Below the pieces are notes generated by a model. It did not search any database. It was not told where the DNA came from and saw nothing but the letters and a program-made list of their open reading frames with translations. Both the position numbers and the translations under genes were made by a program. Positions 1-11,883 of a stretch of DNA of 64,000 nt are shown here, piece after piece; position 1 is the first letter of the stretch; every line of letters begins with the position of its first letter. This stretch comes from Turnera subulata. Taxonomy: Eukaryota; Streptophyta; Magnoliopsida; Malpighiales; Passifloraceae. Where the stretch lies: positions 69,204-133,203 of the forward strand of contig JAKUCV010003077.1 in assembly GCA_028386065.3 (NCBI GenBank), in the 5' to 3' direction.

Positions 1-29
1 ATTGCAGGTGGGTAGCAACATCAAGAATC

Positions 30-356
30 TCACTTGCGGCAAACACGAGCAGTAGGCATCTGCACACAGATAGAGGCATACTTCTTTTTGGCCTCTGGGG
101 TGCCATTCTTAGGCTCTTCATCTGCCATTGCAATTTTGGCAATAGAGCATGCAGCAGCAGCTGCTACTGCGAACACCAAATCCCTCCTCCCATTGCTGCT
201 GCTCTCTTCCCTGTTCTTCATCCCCAAGTTGGCACTTTGACCCTCGGTTTTCACGGAGGCTTTGGCCACAACAAGCCCTCTACGGGTGTTGGTCAAGGGC
301 TGTTTGACGACGGTTGAACCGGCCAGGAATGAGGGTGTCATGAGCATGGACGCCAT
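30..356 (-). CDS. PsbTn: Photosystem II 5 kDa protein, chloroplast precursor (PsbTn)
   Basis: A single-exon ORF of 108 residues starting [10 protein letters not shown]. Known role of the family: a small nuclear-encoded lumenal subunit of photosystem II in land plants. The N-terminus (about residues 1-35) is Ser/Thr/Arg-rich and lacks acidic residues, as in chloroplast transit peptides. A twin-arginine-like [16 protein letters not shown] stretch (about residues 56-71) followed by AMA looks like a thylakoid transfer signal cleaved before [15 protein letters not shown]. The mature peptide is then about 30 residues with two cysteines ([14 protein letters not shown]), which fits PsbTn. The ATG is the first in frame. 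The 3' UTR runs out of the window. Light-type promoter motifs lie upstream. The recognition rests on remembered family sequence, and the pattern is highly specific. Confidence 0.93.
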   Translation of the reverse strand: MASMLMTPSFLAGSTVVKQPLTNTRRGLVVAKASVKTEGQSANLGMKNREESSSNGRRDLVFAVAAAAACSIAKIAMADEEPKNGTPEAKKKYASICVQMPTARVCRK

Positions 357-511
357 TCTCTTGTAGTTCAGCTTGCTCCTCTCTGCCTGCTGGGTTGTAG
401 TTTAAAGTGTTTTTGATTCTCACCAGCACGTCAGAGTGGAATAATGTAATTATTTACTAGGATAGGAACCGCATAGGCACTGGAGGCTTCTTGCAACACC
501 ATCATCCACTT

Positions 512-566
512 CCTTATCTGAAATAAATGTTTGAACAAATGGATTATCGCCACGTGTTGCATTATC
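512..566 (-). promoter_or_regulatory. G-box with flanking I-box (GATAA) motifs upstream of PsbTn
   Basis: A CACGTG core (551-556) is flanked on both sides by GATAA motifs on the minus strand (544-548 and 562-566), with a further GATAAGG at 512-518. The cluster lies about 155-210 bp upstream of the PsbTn start codon. Paired G-box and I-box elements are a known light-responsive module of nuclear photosynthesis genes. The motifs are seen directly; their function is inferred. Confidence 0.5.
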
Positions 567-675
567 TTGGACAATTCGTGGTTGTGACTATTGGAACTTT
601 GTGGTGGGCATGGCCCTATTCATCAATCAAGATTGACTTGTGATCGACCTACCAAGAGCTTAACTAGGCACACTG

Positions 676-790
676 TGCCAAGGCCAGTGTAGCGTGATGA
701 CATTTTCTTTGGCCTTGAGTCAAGAAGACCCTAGTTCAATCTAGGGTGGGGTGGGAATTGGGTAGATTTAGGCATCGTTGTAATAAAAAA
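676..790 (+). mobile_element. Short tRNA-type SINE with perfect 14 bp target-site duplication
   Basis: A segment of about 115 bp ends in an A-rich tail and is bracketed by exact copies of AACTAGGCACACTG at 662-675 and 791-804. A B-box-like AGTTCAATCT lies near its centre. The putative A box around 710 is weak. Flanking direct repeats plus an A-tail are the hallmark of LINE-mobilised SINE insertion. It sits between PsbTn and RPS2, 320 bp upstream of the PsbTn ATG. Confidence 0.65.
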
Positions 791-804
791 AACTAGGCAC
801 ACTG

Positions 805-1680
805 CTGCTGCTCTGCTCTAGTATAAGATGAATTTGCCTGTGATTCGACTACATATACGGTGAATATTACCTTATGTTTGGACCAAAAAAAAACATATAC
901 GTTGAATGTCAGTTTTAAAAAAATATATTCGGTAGGCAAAGGTTTTTTATATTTTCAAAAAAAAAAGAGATTGAAAACACGTCACCTCTAATATATATAA
1001 AAAGGAAGTGGGAATATATATTCGAGGCATAGGATTTTTACGATGTGGCACAGTATTTGCCCTCTAAAATTACTTACCATATTACAATTTACAAGCATTC
1101 TAAAAGGGACTAGCATAGTTACACCGTTGACAACCCTTTTGATTATCTATAGCAACCGCAAAGAAACTGTTCACAGACTTTGATTTACTCCATGCATTCG
1201 ATTGGTCGTGAATCCCATGTCGGGTGACATTAGTATAATCATATATTCCAAAACGCACACTCTACCAATTTATTAACAGTGAACTTACCCTATTCTGATG
1301 TTCGTCTAACCACCAGCGTTAAAACAGAATCGTTGATGTACTCATCTCTAATAGCAACTGGTTAGAAGTAAAACATTTTGGGAAGCTTTCTCCCCATCAA
1401 ATTGTTGTCCACAAAAGTGGTATCACACCGACCACGGAAAGGAGCAAACTATGCCAATACCACAACTGGTAAAACTGCCCAAGGAGAAATCATTTGCGTT
1501 ACCAGCAAAGCACAATCACCATCACCATAACAACAAAGTACCCATAACCAAAATACTGATTAACAAAAATTCTCCGACAAAATGAAATTAAGGTTTAACA
1601 CCCTACTGTGAAAGTAATAGTCTCATACGTCTATTTCTTGGTCCTGTGACCCACAAAACAGCAAGTAAAATGAGACCAAT
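805..1680. other. Intergenic, no gene seen
   Basis: AT-rich spacer containing the putative 3' UTR of RPS2 at its right end. It has A-runs near 890-970 and short TA-rich stretches. No coding frame with recognisable content was found. Confidence 0.6.
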
Positions 1681-3168
1681 TTAAGCTTCTACCGTCTCCA
1701 CTTCTTCACGGATCAAAGGTTTTGTAGGCTTTCCTAGCATATCAGCATATTCTTGGTAAGGAGACATGGTGAAGCGGGTTTCTCTCCAGAAATCAGGTGT
1801 CAAGAAGCCGTAGGTTTTCAAAAGGCAGTCAAAAGTGGCCTGCATAGACAAGCGGTATAGGTAAACAAAAACAAATGCAAGCGGTAAAAAAGCAAATACA
1901 AAAAAAGGAAGAAGTTAATCACTTAGTAATATGCCAAAGCAACATGGAATAAGAACATTGATTGATTCATGCCTGTCACAATAAGTTTGCACAAAACATT
2001 TGCTATCCATTCATTCTGCCAAGCAGGAAATGCCACTCAACATAAGTGGATCTGCTTGCAAGATCAAGCCAAGAAAAGATTCCCGACCTATAAACGGGCA
2101 GGACAGAATATACCACCGAACAAGCACATAAATGAGCGTACTAAGAATAGATGATATCTAGCACAATGCAGCAGCCACAACTCACAAACTCAAATATCCT
2201 CCCGTCGACCTTGCTTGAAATATTATTATTAACAAAAACAAACAATAACAGAAAAATCATAAAGCATAAATGTCAAGCAAAACATCTGTGCAGCAGACCA
2301 ATCCAACAATCTCAAATTGTAAACATTAAAGCAAACGAATGCATTGGCACCAAATGCCAGCACCTGCACTATAGTTCAGCAGCTGAATGTTTCAACTTTT
2401 TTCCGATTAAGTACGGCAAATTGCACAGCTACTACACATAAGATACACACACAAACACACAAAAAGAAAGAAACAGTTTGGGTAAGAAAAAGAACAAACC
2501 TTGACAAAGTTGCCCAGAGTCTTAGTAGAACCCCTAGAAGAGGTGAAGACATCCTCAATACCAGCAAACTGCAGCACCTTCTTGGGAACACGAGCCGCCA
2601 CAATACCCGCACCACGCGGCGCCGGAACCATCCTCACAGTAACCGACCCGCACTTGCCAGTGACCTTGCAAGGCACGGTATGCGGCTCCCCAATCTTGTT
2701 ACCCCAGTAACCCCTCCTGACCGGGATAACCGAGAGCTTGGCCAGTATGATGGCGCCGCGAATAGCAGTGGCCACCTCCTTGGCGCACTTGACCCCCAGG
2801 CCGACGTGGCCTTTCCCGTCGCCGACGACCACGAAGGCCTTGAACCTGGTGCGCTGGCCGGCCCTGGTCTGTTTCTGGACGGGGGTGATCTTCATGACCT
2901 CGTCCTTGAGGTTTGGGCCGCCGATGAGGGTGTCGATGATCTGGTACTCCTTGATTGGGAGGGAGTGGAGGTAGATCTGCTCAAGGCTCTTGATTTTGCC
3001 ATCCTTGACGAGGCGGCCGAGCTTGGTGACGGGGACCCATTTCTCTTCCTCCTCTCTGCGCGCGCGGCGGCGCCCTCCTCGGCCACCTCCGCGGTCGCCG
3101 CGAGGAGGGCGGTCGCCGAAGCCCCTGCGGAAAGAACCACGGTCGCCTGGTGCGCCCCTGTCTGCCAT
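1681..3168 (-). CDS. RPS2: 40S ribosomal protein S2 (uS5), two exons
   Basis: Exon 1 is 2500-3168 and exon 2 is 1681-1839, separated by a phase-0 GT-AG intron of 660 bp. The spliced product is 275 residues, the usual length for plant RPS2. The N-terminus is the typical Arg/Gly-rich tail ([20 protein letters not shown]). The S5 RNA-binding domain follows ([33 protein letters not shown]), then the S5 C-terminal domain ([20 protein letters not shown], ...[19 protein letters not shown]). The junction reads [19 protein letters not shown], and exon 2 ends in EEVETVEA. Known role: a component of the small ribosomal subunit near the mRNA entry site. The start at 3168 is the first in-frame ATG and has a good plant context (ACCATGG). 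No lesions were seen, so the gene looks functional. Confidence 0.96.
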
Positions 3169-3178
3169 GGTTGGGATA

Positions 3179-3406
3179 TTAGGGTTTTGCACTTCCAGTA
3201 CAAGAAGAAAGAGTGCGTGTGCTTTGTGCGGGGGAAGAGAAGGGGCGTAGACGGCGGGATAGGGTTTTTATATAAAGGGGTTGGTGTCACTTACTCCTAC
3301 TATTGTGTTGTTGGTTGTCTCTATTGTATGTTTACTAGGGTTTTAGAGAGCGTTGTTGCCTTTGGTTATGGGCTTATCGTGTGACTGCACAAGTCTACCT
3401 GGCCCA
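3179..3406 (-). promoter_or_regulatory. RPS2 promoter: telo-box, TATA box and site II motif
   Basis: Read on the minus strand, a telo-box AAACCCTAA lies at 3179-3187, just before the ATG. A TATATAAA box lies at 3267-3274, about 100 bp upstream of the ATG. A site II-like TGGGCC lies at 3401-3406. Telo-box plus site II is the known signature of plant ribosomal-protein promoters. The positions are seen directly; their activity is inferred. Confidence 0.6.
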
Positions 3407-4095
3407 ACTATGAAGGGCTTGCTCATGATTCTTGGGCTTTACTTGGACTGATCCCAGCCAGGTGCCAGTCCATACTTTAGAATGATGTTGTAATGGTTCG
3501 GCCTTGGGTGATCAAAGATTCCATCCAGTTCACAATCACAACCTTTTAAGGAATCGTTTTATCTTCGTTCCCACTAGCCTAGCCGCTACCTGATATGAGA
3601 AAAAAAAAATAGTAAATAGATTTTTAAAGAAATAATAATTTAGTCAAATGTTATTATTATTCTTATAATCTAAGCTACTTTTTTAGGATGGAATAATCTA
3701 AGCTTGGTATTGTCAGTGTTATTGATAAAAAAAGGATAGTTAAAAAAATATTGAGAAAAGTGAAAATGGATGAGGAAATTACTTGAATAGATTTGATATA
3801 GCTTGAATATAACCAAGAGGAAATGTGGAGCCCCCCTAAAATTTAGAAAAAGGGTGAGGGTAAAACGGTAATTGATTATTCATTTAATTAAATTATAACT
3901 ATGTTTCAGTTTTTCAATTTTTTTTTTTTTTGGACTAGACGTGTATTTGTTATACATTCATTACCCAAATCCTTCTTCCAGTATCCTAAGATTGTGATCT
4001 TTTAAAATAAGAAAAATGCATTCATACCTTACCATTCTATATATAAGTAACTTATTTTATGTTATTTACTTCTTTAAATTTTATTTAATTGCTAC
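3407..4095. other. AT-rich intergenic spacer
   Basis: No gene was recognised. It contains A/T homopolymers (about 3600-3610 and 3920-3931) and ends at the boundary of the Tekay-type element. Confidence 0.6.
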
Positions 4096-7093
4096 TAAAG
4101 CACCCCGACCTGTATTTACCGTACACAGTAAACACCAAGGTTTTGAAAACCAGACCGGGCATCGAACCGGCGAAGGTAGTGAATCAATAAAACCGGGGTT
4201 CAACTGGGGTTCAACCGTTTTCTTGATTTTTACCTTGAAAGGCTGAAAAATAACATAAAAAAATAACAACCTTCTTAAAAAAAAAAAATTAATTGTTCCA
4301 ACTGGCTGCCAACCGGGAAAACCGGGCAAAAAATCTTAAAAAACCGGTCGGTTGCCCAAAAAACCTTAAAAACCGGCCGGTTCAAAGCGGTTCTATAACC
4401 AAGGGGTTTTTTTCCAGTGAATCAGACCGGGGCTTTGCTGAAAAGGCGGTTGAACCCGATTAACCGGACGAACTGGTCCGGTTTTGATAACCTTGGTAAA
4501 CACGTGCCGAAAGCTTATTGATAGAACAGACAGTACATCGCAGTCAAAATACTACATGATAAATCCAAGGACAACAGAAACAACATCCGTCACCCATATA
4601 CAAGGACCATTATTCAGACCACACCCTAGCTCAATAGCAGCAGCATATCTAGTATAAACATCATCATAAGCCAAATAGGAAAGCAGCAACACAGCAACAT
4701 ATATAACGCAGCAGCGGAAGACTTATATGCACATGCAGCGGAGGTATGGATCCGGAGTGAGGTGGAGAAGAAAGCAGCAGCCATCGAACGTCGTACCTAA
4801 ACTACGAAACAACTTAACCTACGGGAAGAAACCCCGCACGCGATGGGTGAGTCCGAAGTGCTCACCGACGAAGGATAAACAGTGATATGAAGGCAACCGT
4901 AATACTGTAAAGAAAACAGAGGCAAGCAATAGCACAACCCAAACAAGACTGAGCCAAGACCAAAAGAATATTTATTATTATTTTCAATTTTATCTTTCGG
5001 GCCCCGTCACTGGACAAGCTAGGGTCGTACCAGGTTATCAATTAATTCCGGATGCCAGGTCAAAGAGAACCATACCAAATCATACCATACCGGGACCACA
5101 TCCCAAAATAACCATACCATACCGGGATCAACATCCCAAAATAACCATACCGGGATCAACATTTCAAAATAACCATACCGGGTTCAACAACCCAAAGAAC
5201 AATAGGGATCAACATCCCCAAACTAAGTAACCGACCATAGCATCCCAAAATTAATTTTCAAACTATCGGGTCGTACCACTACTTTCCACGTGACAATTAT
5301 ATCATCATCTCAGATTCAATTTCCAATTTCCAATTCCAATTTCCATTATCCTTTTCTCAATTATCCATAGTCAATAATTCAACATCAATCTCAACACAAT
5401 ATTCACAGCAATAACCATATCAATCAAGTAATCAATGAGCATATCAACAGTTCAATCAAACAATAAAGCACACAAAGTATTACAGGCAACATAACAAAGG
5501 TTATCCATCTTCACCTTAGCCGATTACTCAATTATGGAAATTCCCAACAGATTCCAAGTCCGGTTCCTCAAGCAACTGCTCGTTATCAACTCCTATAAAT
5601 CAAATAATATGCACACATAAGGTGATATGCAAATGCCATGTTAATACTGTGTACCGAAAAATAAATACTGACTCGTCTCGGTTACTCCCCTGGGTTAATT
5701 CTCTATTATCATCATAATTCACCATTTATTTCCAAGTGTCAAAATACCATACTATACTTATACTCATACCCGGATATTATTCCGGTACCATACTTTGAAA
5801 ATACCCTTTTCAAAATTATTCCATAAGTATGTACTTTCTAAAATATTATTTCCCAAAATATAAACCTTATTATTATCTTTTTTTTTCCATTTTATTTTTT
5901 TTTTCGGAATTATTATTCTTCTCTTTTTTTTTCAGATTTACTCTTTTCTTTTTCTAAAATTCGAACTGGGCCCAAATAGTGCTGGCCGAACCCACTGCAC
6001 AAGCCCATCTCAAGCCCCAAACAGGAGCCCAAGATCAGGCCCGCGCAGCAGGCCCAGCGCTCAGCCCACGGCCCGACCCAAACGCCAAGCCCAGCAGACC
6101 CAAAACCCAACCCATACTCCAAACGGGTCAACCCGCGACCCATACCACACATCCGGGTCTGCACATCCCACGGCTCACCTTGTAGCGGCGGGACGGGCGG
6201 CGCGGGGAGGCGACTGCAGGCGGAAAGGCGCCGGCGCACGCAATGCGAAACGGTGCAGACGGAGACGCGTGCGATGGCGGCGAGGAGAAAGGCGGCGGTC
6301 GCGACTTGGTCCCGTCGTCTGCTGGTCGCCGTGCACGAAGATGAAGGCGATGAGGCTCGGGCGGCGCGCTTCGGTCTCGTCTCCTCTGTGCGGCGGTCGA
6401 GCGAGCGAGCGGAAAGGGTGAGGGAGGAAGGCGGCTAGTGATGGTCTCGGGTTTGGTGGTGGCGGTGAGGTGGTGTGGTGGTCGGCCACTGGGAAGAAAA
6501 GAAGAAGGAGATGAGGAGGAGGGTGGTGACATGGCAGTTTGTGTGTTGGTTTTTTTTTCTTTTTTTTTCCTTCTTTTGCAGGTTTTTTGAGGTTTGTACT
6601 GAGGGTGTGAGTTGCAGGGAAAAGGTCTACTGAAAAAAAAAGGTTTGCAGAAGAGATGAAGGCTCTATGTGTGTACTGGAAGCAGAAGAGGTATAGTTTT
6701 ATAGGCAGTGCAACATCACTGGTAAATCACGGGTGAGGTACTGGTTACACAGGAAAGAGGCGGCTGAATAATTGAGCTCCTCAATTATGTGCTACTATAC
6801 AGCATGTGAAGTGTGACCCGCCTGGACCAGAAAATATCCAGTATACCCACTTTTCTTTATTTCTGGTCCGTTAACTCAAGGATAGACCCGGCTTTTCTGA
6901 AGATTCCTGGACCCGAAAAATTCCAACTTTGGTCCGTAAAATCCGCAGAAAAATCCCGAACGTGGGACAAGCTCGGTTTCGGAATCCAATGCTCGATTTA
7001 CCATAAATTAATTACCCAAGATTAATTTTAAATGGTAAATTACAATAAATTAACTTAAATAGTCTCGGTTTTATTTTTACCTGGGCTGTTACA
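4096..7093 (-). repeat. 3' LTR of the Tekay-type element (left copy)
   Basis: It matches 11884-14983 along its whole length, starting near CCCCGACC(C/T)GTATTTACCG and ending CTGTTACA. It contains a 360 bp hAT MITE plus an 8 bp duplication, absent from the other LTR. The GC-rich part at about 5960-6530 produces several overlapping, non-homologous ORFs that are not treated as genes. Confidence 0.9.
4136..4495. mobile_element. Non-autonomous hAT element (MITE)
   Basis: A 360 bp insertion has terminal inverted repeats beginning CAAGGTTTTGAAAACCAGAC at the left and, inverted at the right, CAAGGTTATCAAAACCGGAC. It is flanked by a perfect 8 bp duplication GTAAACAC (4128-4135 and 4496-4503). The paired LTR at about 11913-11925 shows the uninterrupted site with a single GTAAACAC. 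An 8 bp duplication plus short inverted repeats is diagnostic of the hAT superfamily. There is no transposase coding capacity. Confidence 0.92.
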
Positions 7094-7106
7094 GCCTACC
7101 CACCTT
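7094..7106 (-). other. Polypurine tract of the Tekay-type element
   Basis: On the minus strand AAGGTGGGTAGGC abuts the 3' LTR directly. This is the typical plus-strand priming site of Tekay/Del elements. Confidence 0.75.
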
Positions 7107-7129
7107 AAAAAGAATTTCGTCCCCGAAAT

Positions 7130-8551
7130 TCATTCCGATGCCGTGAACAAGAGCGAATACTGAGAACGCATATGCTCTTCGACTTCCCATGTAGACTCGT
7201 TCGCAGAGTGCTTGCTCCACTTAACCTTTACCATCGGAATGACTCGGTTCCTCAACTGTCTGACCTCCCGGGCAAGAATCTGCTCTGGCAACTCTGTATA
7301 CGTAAGATCCACTGCGACCTCAACATCAGTTGTAGTAACCACATGGCTCGGATCTGATCTGTACCTCCTCAACATGGAAACATGGAACACGTCATGAATC
7401 CGTGATAACTCCTCTGGTAGAGACAATCTGTACGCCAAGGGTCCAACCTTTTTCACGATCTCATACGGCTCGATGTACCTGGGACTCAGCTTCCCTCTTT
7501 TCCCGAATCTGATAACACCCTTCCAAGGTGCAACTCGGAGGAAAACTCTTTCTCCCACCTGGTACTCTATCTCACGTCGATGCCTATCGGCATAATTCTT
7601 CTGTCGGTCCTGTGCTGCTCTCATACTCTGCTTAACTATCTGAATCTTGTCAACTGTCTGCTTAACCAAATCTGGACCCACAATCAAACGGAGACCCTCT
7701 TCATCCCAACATACTGGACTTCGGAATTTCCTTCCGTAAAGAGCTTCAAACGGAGGCATGCCAATGCTGGAATGAAAACTGTTGTTGTATGCGAACTCCG
7801 CTAAAGACAAATACTGATCCCAACTCCCACTAAAATTAAGAGTACAAGCCCTTAACATGTCTTCCAGCGTCTGAATAGTCCTTTCTGACTGTCCGTCTGT
7901 CCGAGGATGAAATGCGGTACTGAAACTCAACTTCGTACCCAAAGCTATTTGCAGACTCTTCCAGAATTGTGAAGTGAACCTCGAATCTCTGTCTGAGACT
8001 ATGGACTTAGGAATTCCATGTAGCCTTACAATCTCTGCAACATACTGCTTCACCAACTTATCCAAGGTGTCTGTCTGTCGAATGGGAAGAAAATGGGCTG
8101 ATTTTGTAAGTCGGTCATTGATAACCCAGATAGCATCATGTTGTCTCCGAGTCAACGGTAACCCAACCACAAAATCCATAGTGATCATCTTCCATTTCCA
8201 TTCTGGCACTGTCAACGATCTCATCTTTCCCGCTGGAGCCTGATGCTCAGCTTTCACTTGCTGGCAGGTGATACACTTAGCAACATACTCGGCTATATCT
8301 TTTCTCATACGCGGCCACCAAAAATGACTCCTCAAATTCTGGTATATCTTGGTGCTCTCGGGATGCATAGCATACGGCGTCATATGTCCTTCTTCCAGAA
8401 TCTGACTGTGCAGGTCACCAACACTGGGTACACATAGACGTTTCCCCAGCATCAGTGCACTATCCTCGGTTATGTGAAACTTATCTTCTTTTCCACTACG
8501 GACTGCTTCTTTCAGCTTGATCAAGTCGGGATCTCCATCTTGTAGTTCCAC
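7130..8551 (-). pseudogene. Tekay-type integrase and chromodomain remnant
   Basis: An open stretch of 473 codons in the same frame as the upstream pol. It contains the integrase zinc finger (H..H of PYAMHPESTKIY...HFWWPRM, then CITCQQVKAEH), and the catalytic core with D in MDFVVGLPLTRRQHDAIW, D in SIVSDRDSRFTSQFW and E in TDGQSERTIQTLE. The GPY-like region LGPLAY/KVGPLAYRLSLPEELS follows. A C-terminal chromodomain ends it (PEQILAREVRQLRN, VKVKWSKHSANESTWE), expected to target heterochromatin in this clade. It is separated from the RT part by in-frame stops between 8552 and 8803, so the polyprotein cannot be made whole. Confidence 0.88.
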
Positions 8552-8803
8552 AATCTAGCCTCTCAGGTTAGACTTGACTTCAATATGGGTCAACAAGGCT
8601 CCTGTCTCATCAACTGATAGATCAACTCCCATCTTCCTTAACTCGATAAGTGAGGATATCGAGTAGGTCGTGGAAGCATCTTCTGGTTATCTCCGGCTCA
8701 AAGCATCAGCTACAACATTAGCTTTTCCAGGGTGATACTCAATAGTAAAATCATAATCGTTCAGCAACTCAACCCAACGTCGTTGTCACAGGTTAAGCTC
8801 CTT

Positions 8804-10888
8804 CTAAGTCATGATGTACTTGAGACTCTTATGATCGGTGAAAATCCGGCATCTCTCTCCAAAAAGATAATGTCGCCAAATCTTCAAAGCAAGGATCACT
8901 GCGACCATCTCTAGATCATGTGTCGGATAGTTCTTCTCATGCGGCCTCAACTGTCTCGAAGCATAGGCAATCACTCGGCCCTCTTGAATTAGAACTACTC
9001 CCAAACCAAGACCTGAAGCATCGCAAAACAGCACATACTCCACTCCTGGCTTAGGTACTGTCAAAACTGACGCTGATGTCAACTTCTTCTTCAGTTCATC
9101 AAAACTCTTCTGGCAGGCTTCACTCCAAACAAAAGCTTGATCTTTCTTCAATAGCTTGGTCATAGGACTTGCTATCAAAGAAAAACCCTCGATGAATCTC
9201 CGGTAATATCCTGCAAGGCCAAGAAAACTTCTGGCTTCTGGTACCGTCTTGGGCGGCTCCCACTCTAGAACAGCTTTCAGTTTAGCAGGGTCAACCTTAA
9301 TCCCATTCCCGGATACAACATGTCCAAGGAATGCAACCTCTTCAAGCCAGAACTCGCACTTGCTGAACTTGGCATACAGCTCTTTCTCTCGCAATCTATG
9401 TAGTACTACCCTCAGGTGCTCTTCATGTTCTTCCCTATTGATGGAGTATATCAGAATATCGTCGATGAAGACTACCACGAACTTGTCCAGGAACTCGTTC
9501 AGGACCAAGTGCATCAAGCACATAAAAACTGCAGGTGCATTGGTCAAGCCGAAAGGAACCACTGTGAACTCAAAGTGACCATACCGAGTGCGGAAGGCTG
9601 TCTTCGGTATGTCCTTCTCCGCAATTTTGACTTGATGGTATCCAGACCGAAGAACAATCTTAGAAAACACGATAGCTCCCTGTAACTGGTCAAAAAGATC
9701 ATCAATCCTGGGAAGCGGATACTTGTTCTTCACTGTCACTTTGTTCAACTGTCGGTAGTCCACACACATACACAAACTGCCATCTTTCTTCTTAACAAAC
9801 AAAACTGGTGATCCCCAAGGTGATGTACTGGCTCTGATGAAACCCTTCTCAAGCAACTCATCTAACTGCTTCTTCAACTCTTGGAGTTCTGTCGGTGCCA
9901 TCCGATATGGTGCCATCGAGATAGGTGTCAGTCCCGGCATCAAATCGATGGTGTACTCAACTTTCCTGTCAGGTGGCAATCCTGGTAGATCCTCCGAAAA
10001 CACATCTGGAAACTCCCTCACAACTGTGATGTCCCCTAAAACCGAAGTCTGAACTTGTTCACCCTTGACATTGGTCAACACAGCTTCTGGACCCAACGGC
10101 TTCATCCCAATATCCTGATTAGCAGAGAAACTACATGTAGTAGCAACTCTCCCAATACCTGTCAACAGAACCTGTCGTCCACCATCGGAAGTCAACAGCA
10201 CTTCCTTGGTTCGACAGTTCACCATAGCACTGTACTTGGACAACCAATCCATCCCCAAGATGATATCGAAACCTCCCATGTTCATCATAACCAACCGTGC
10301 AAGAAAAACCTCACTATCGCACGAAAGCAAAACGTCTCTACACACATGGGTTAACATGACCACTATACCCGCTGGTAACCTAACCCTTATCGAACAAATT
10401 AAACTCTCTCCCGTATAGTTATGTTGTATTGCAAAACTTTTCGCGACAAAAGAATGCGTAGCACCAGGATCAATCAAAGTATAAGCAGTACTACCAAAGA
10501 CTGTAAAAGTACCTGCTATGACATCGGCATTCTCTGGATCCTCATCATCGATGATCACAAATGCTCTCAGCACAGCTGCACTCTGATTCATGGCTGACTG
10601 GGTTCTAGTAGGAACAGCTCCACGTCCTCGGCCTCGGCCAACTCCATAACCACTAGGAACACTGGCAACTGAAGCTTGAACTGTCTGAGTAGGTGCTGTA
10701 CCTCCGGATCTTCCCAACTTGGGACAAGAATATCGGTAGTGCCCAACTTCGTTACACTCATAGCACCTTACCTGAGACAGAGGAAGTCTCGGGCGAGTAT
10801 TCCCAGATGAAGTCCCTCCAGACTGAGTCCAAGAACTACCTCGGTTGTAGGTATTGTTGTTCCATCCACGTCCCTGACTCACTGGCAT
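8804..10888 (-). pseudogene. Tekay-type CCHC, protease, reverse transcriptase and RNase H remnant
   Basis: A 694-codon open stretch. A retroviral-type zinc knuckle [14 protein letters not shown] (about residues 38-51) is followed by an aspartic protease whose active site reads [10 protein letters not shown], where D-S/T-G is expected. RT follows, with the motif [11 protein letters not shown], and then RNase H starting [12 protein letters not shown]. The first ATG at 10888 is incidental, because the frame continues upstream through stops into gag. Together with in-frame stops on both sides and the altered protease triad, this copy is non-autonomous. Confidence 0.9.
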
Positions 10889-11760
10889 AGAGCAGCTCTG
10901 TCCATACCCTGATCGGTTAGCAGGTGTTTGGAACCTCTTGTTCTATCCCCCAGAACTCTGTGCAGCTTGTCTCTTGCGAATCTCCTGTTGCTCCCTCTCA
11001 TTGCCCAACCAAATAATCTCGGCTCTCAAGGCATCTGATAGCATGCCCTGGTAAGTCTCGTAAACCTTACACCCTATGACTTTCTGGATGCCAGATCGAA
11101 GACCATCCCAGAAACATCGGCATCTGGCCTCCTGAGTAGCTACAAACTCACTGGCGTAAATAGACAGGCGGTAGAACTGGACCTCATACTCATTGACTGT
11201 CTGTTCTGCCCCCTATTGTAACCCTAGAAACTCTCGTTTTAGCTGGTCCTGGTACGTCTCAGAAACAAACTTCCTTCGGAACATATTCATGAACTGATTC
11301 TATGGCATAGTGATAGGCGTCGGCAATTCTCTGGTTACAGACTCCCACCAATCAATCGCAACTCCTCTGAACATAGCAGCGGCATATCTGGCCCACTTGT
11401 CATTCCTGCATGTCAGTTTCAACATCACTCGATTCATCTGTCTAAGCCACTAATCAGCGTCCTGTGGCGTGGTGATAACGGTGAAAATCTCAGCCCCAAG
11501 CTTTTTCAGCTTCATATACACTGGATCCTCAACAGGTCCTTGGTTTTCCTGTTCCTGAGCTTCCATAGCATCGATAAGAGCATCTCTAGCATCTTGCCTT
11601 TGCAGAATCTGAGTTACCACATTTAGCATCTGTGTAGGGTCTCCCAAAGGAACATTCGGAGGGTGTTCCGGACCTCCCGCAACTTGCTGCGGTTGATCCA
11701 CCGATACCTGATCGTCATCTAGGTGTACTCCAGCATGTTGATTCCCTCCAACCGGATCTA
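10889..11760 (-). pseudogene. Tekay-type gag remnant
   Basis: In the same frame as pol, the region reads as a gag capsid. An N-terminal acidic segment contains DDDQVSVDQPQQVAGG. A retrotransposon-gag core (AIDWWESVT, YEVQFYRLSIYASEF) is broken by at least four in-frame stops. The expected start codon appears as ATA at the point where the family usually begins, which suggests decay. Only the 83-codon piece 11450-11701 is open. Confidence 0.75.
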
Positions 11761-11867
11761 TTCGTACCTATATGAGAATGTATATGTATGCATATCATAT
11801 CATGACAAATCTTATGCACAAACAAGCAACCATGCAATCACAGTTATGTCCCCAATGACCTACTGCC

Positions 11868-11880
11868 TGCTCCGCTACCA
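11868..11880 (-). other. Primer binding site of the Tekay-type element
   Basis: On the minus strand, three bases after the 5' LTR, the sequence TGGTAGCGGAGCA resembles the plant initiator-Met tRNA site TGGTATCAGAGC with two changes. The copia element at 31396 has the same 12 bases. Confidence 0.6.
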
Positions 11881-11883
11881 AAC

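Noticed and set aside
2344..3384. 346-codon plus-strand ORF
   Set aside because: It is the antisense shadow of RPS2 exon 1 and part of its intron.
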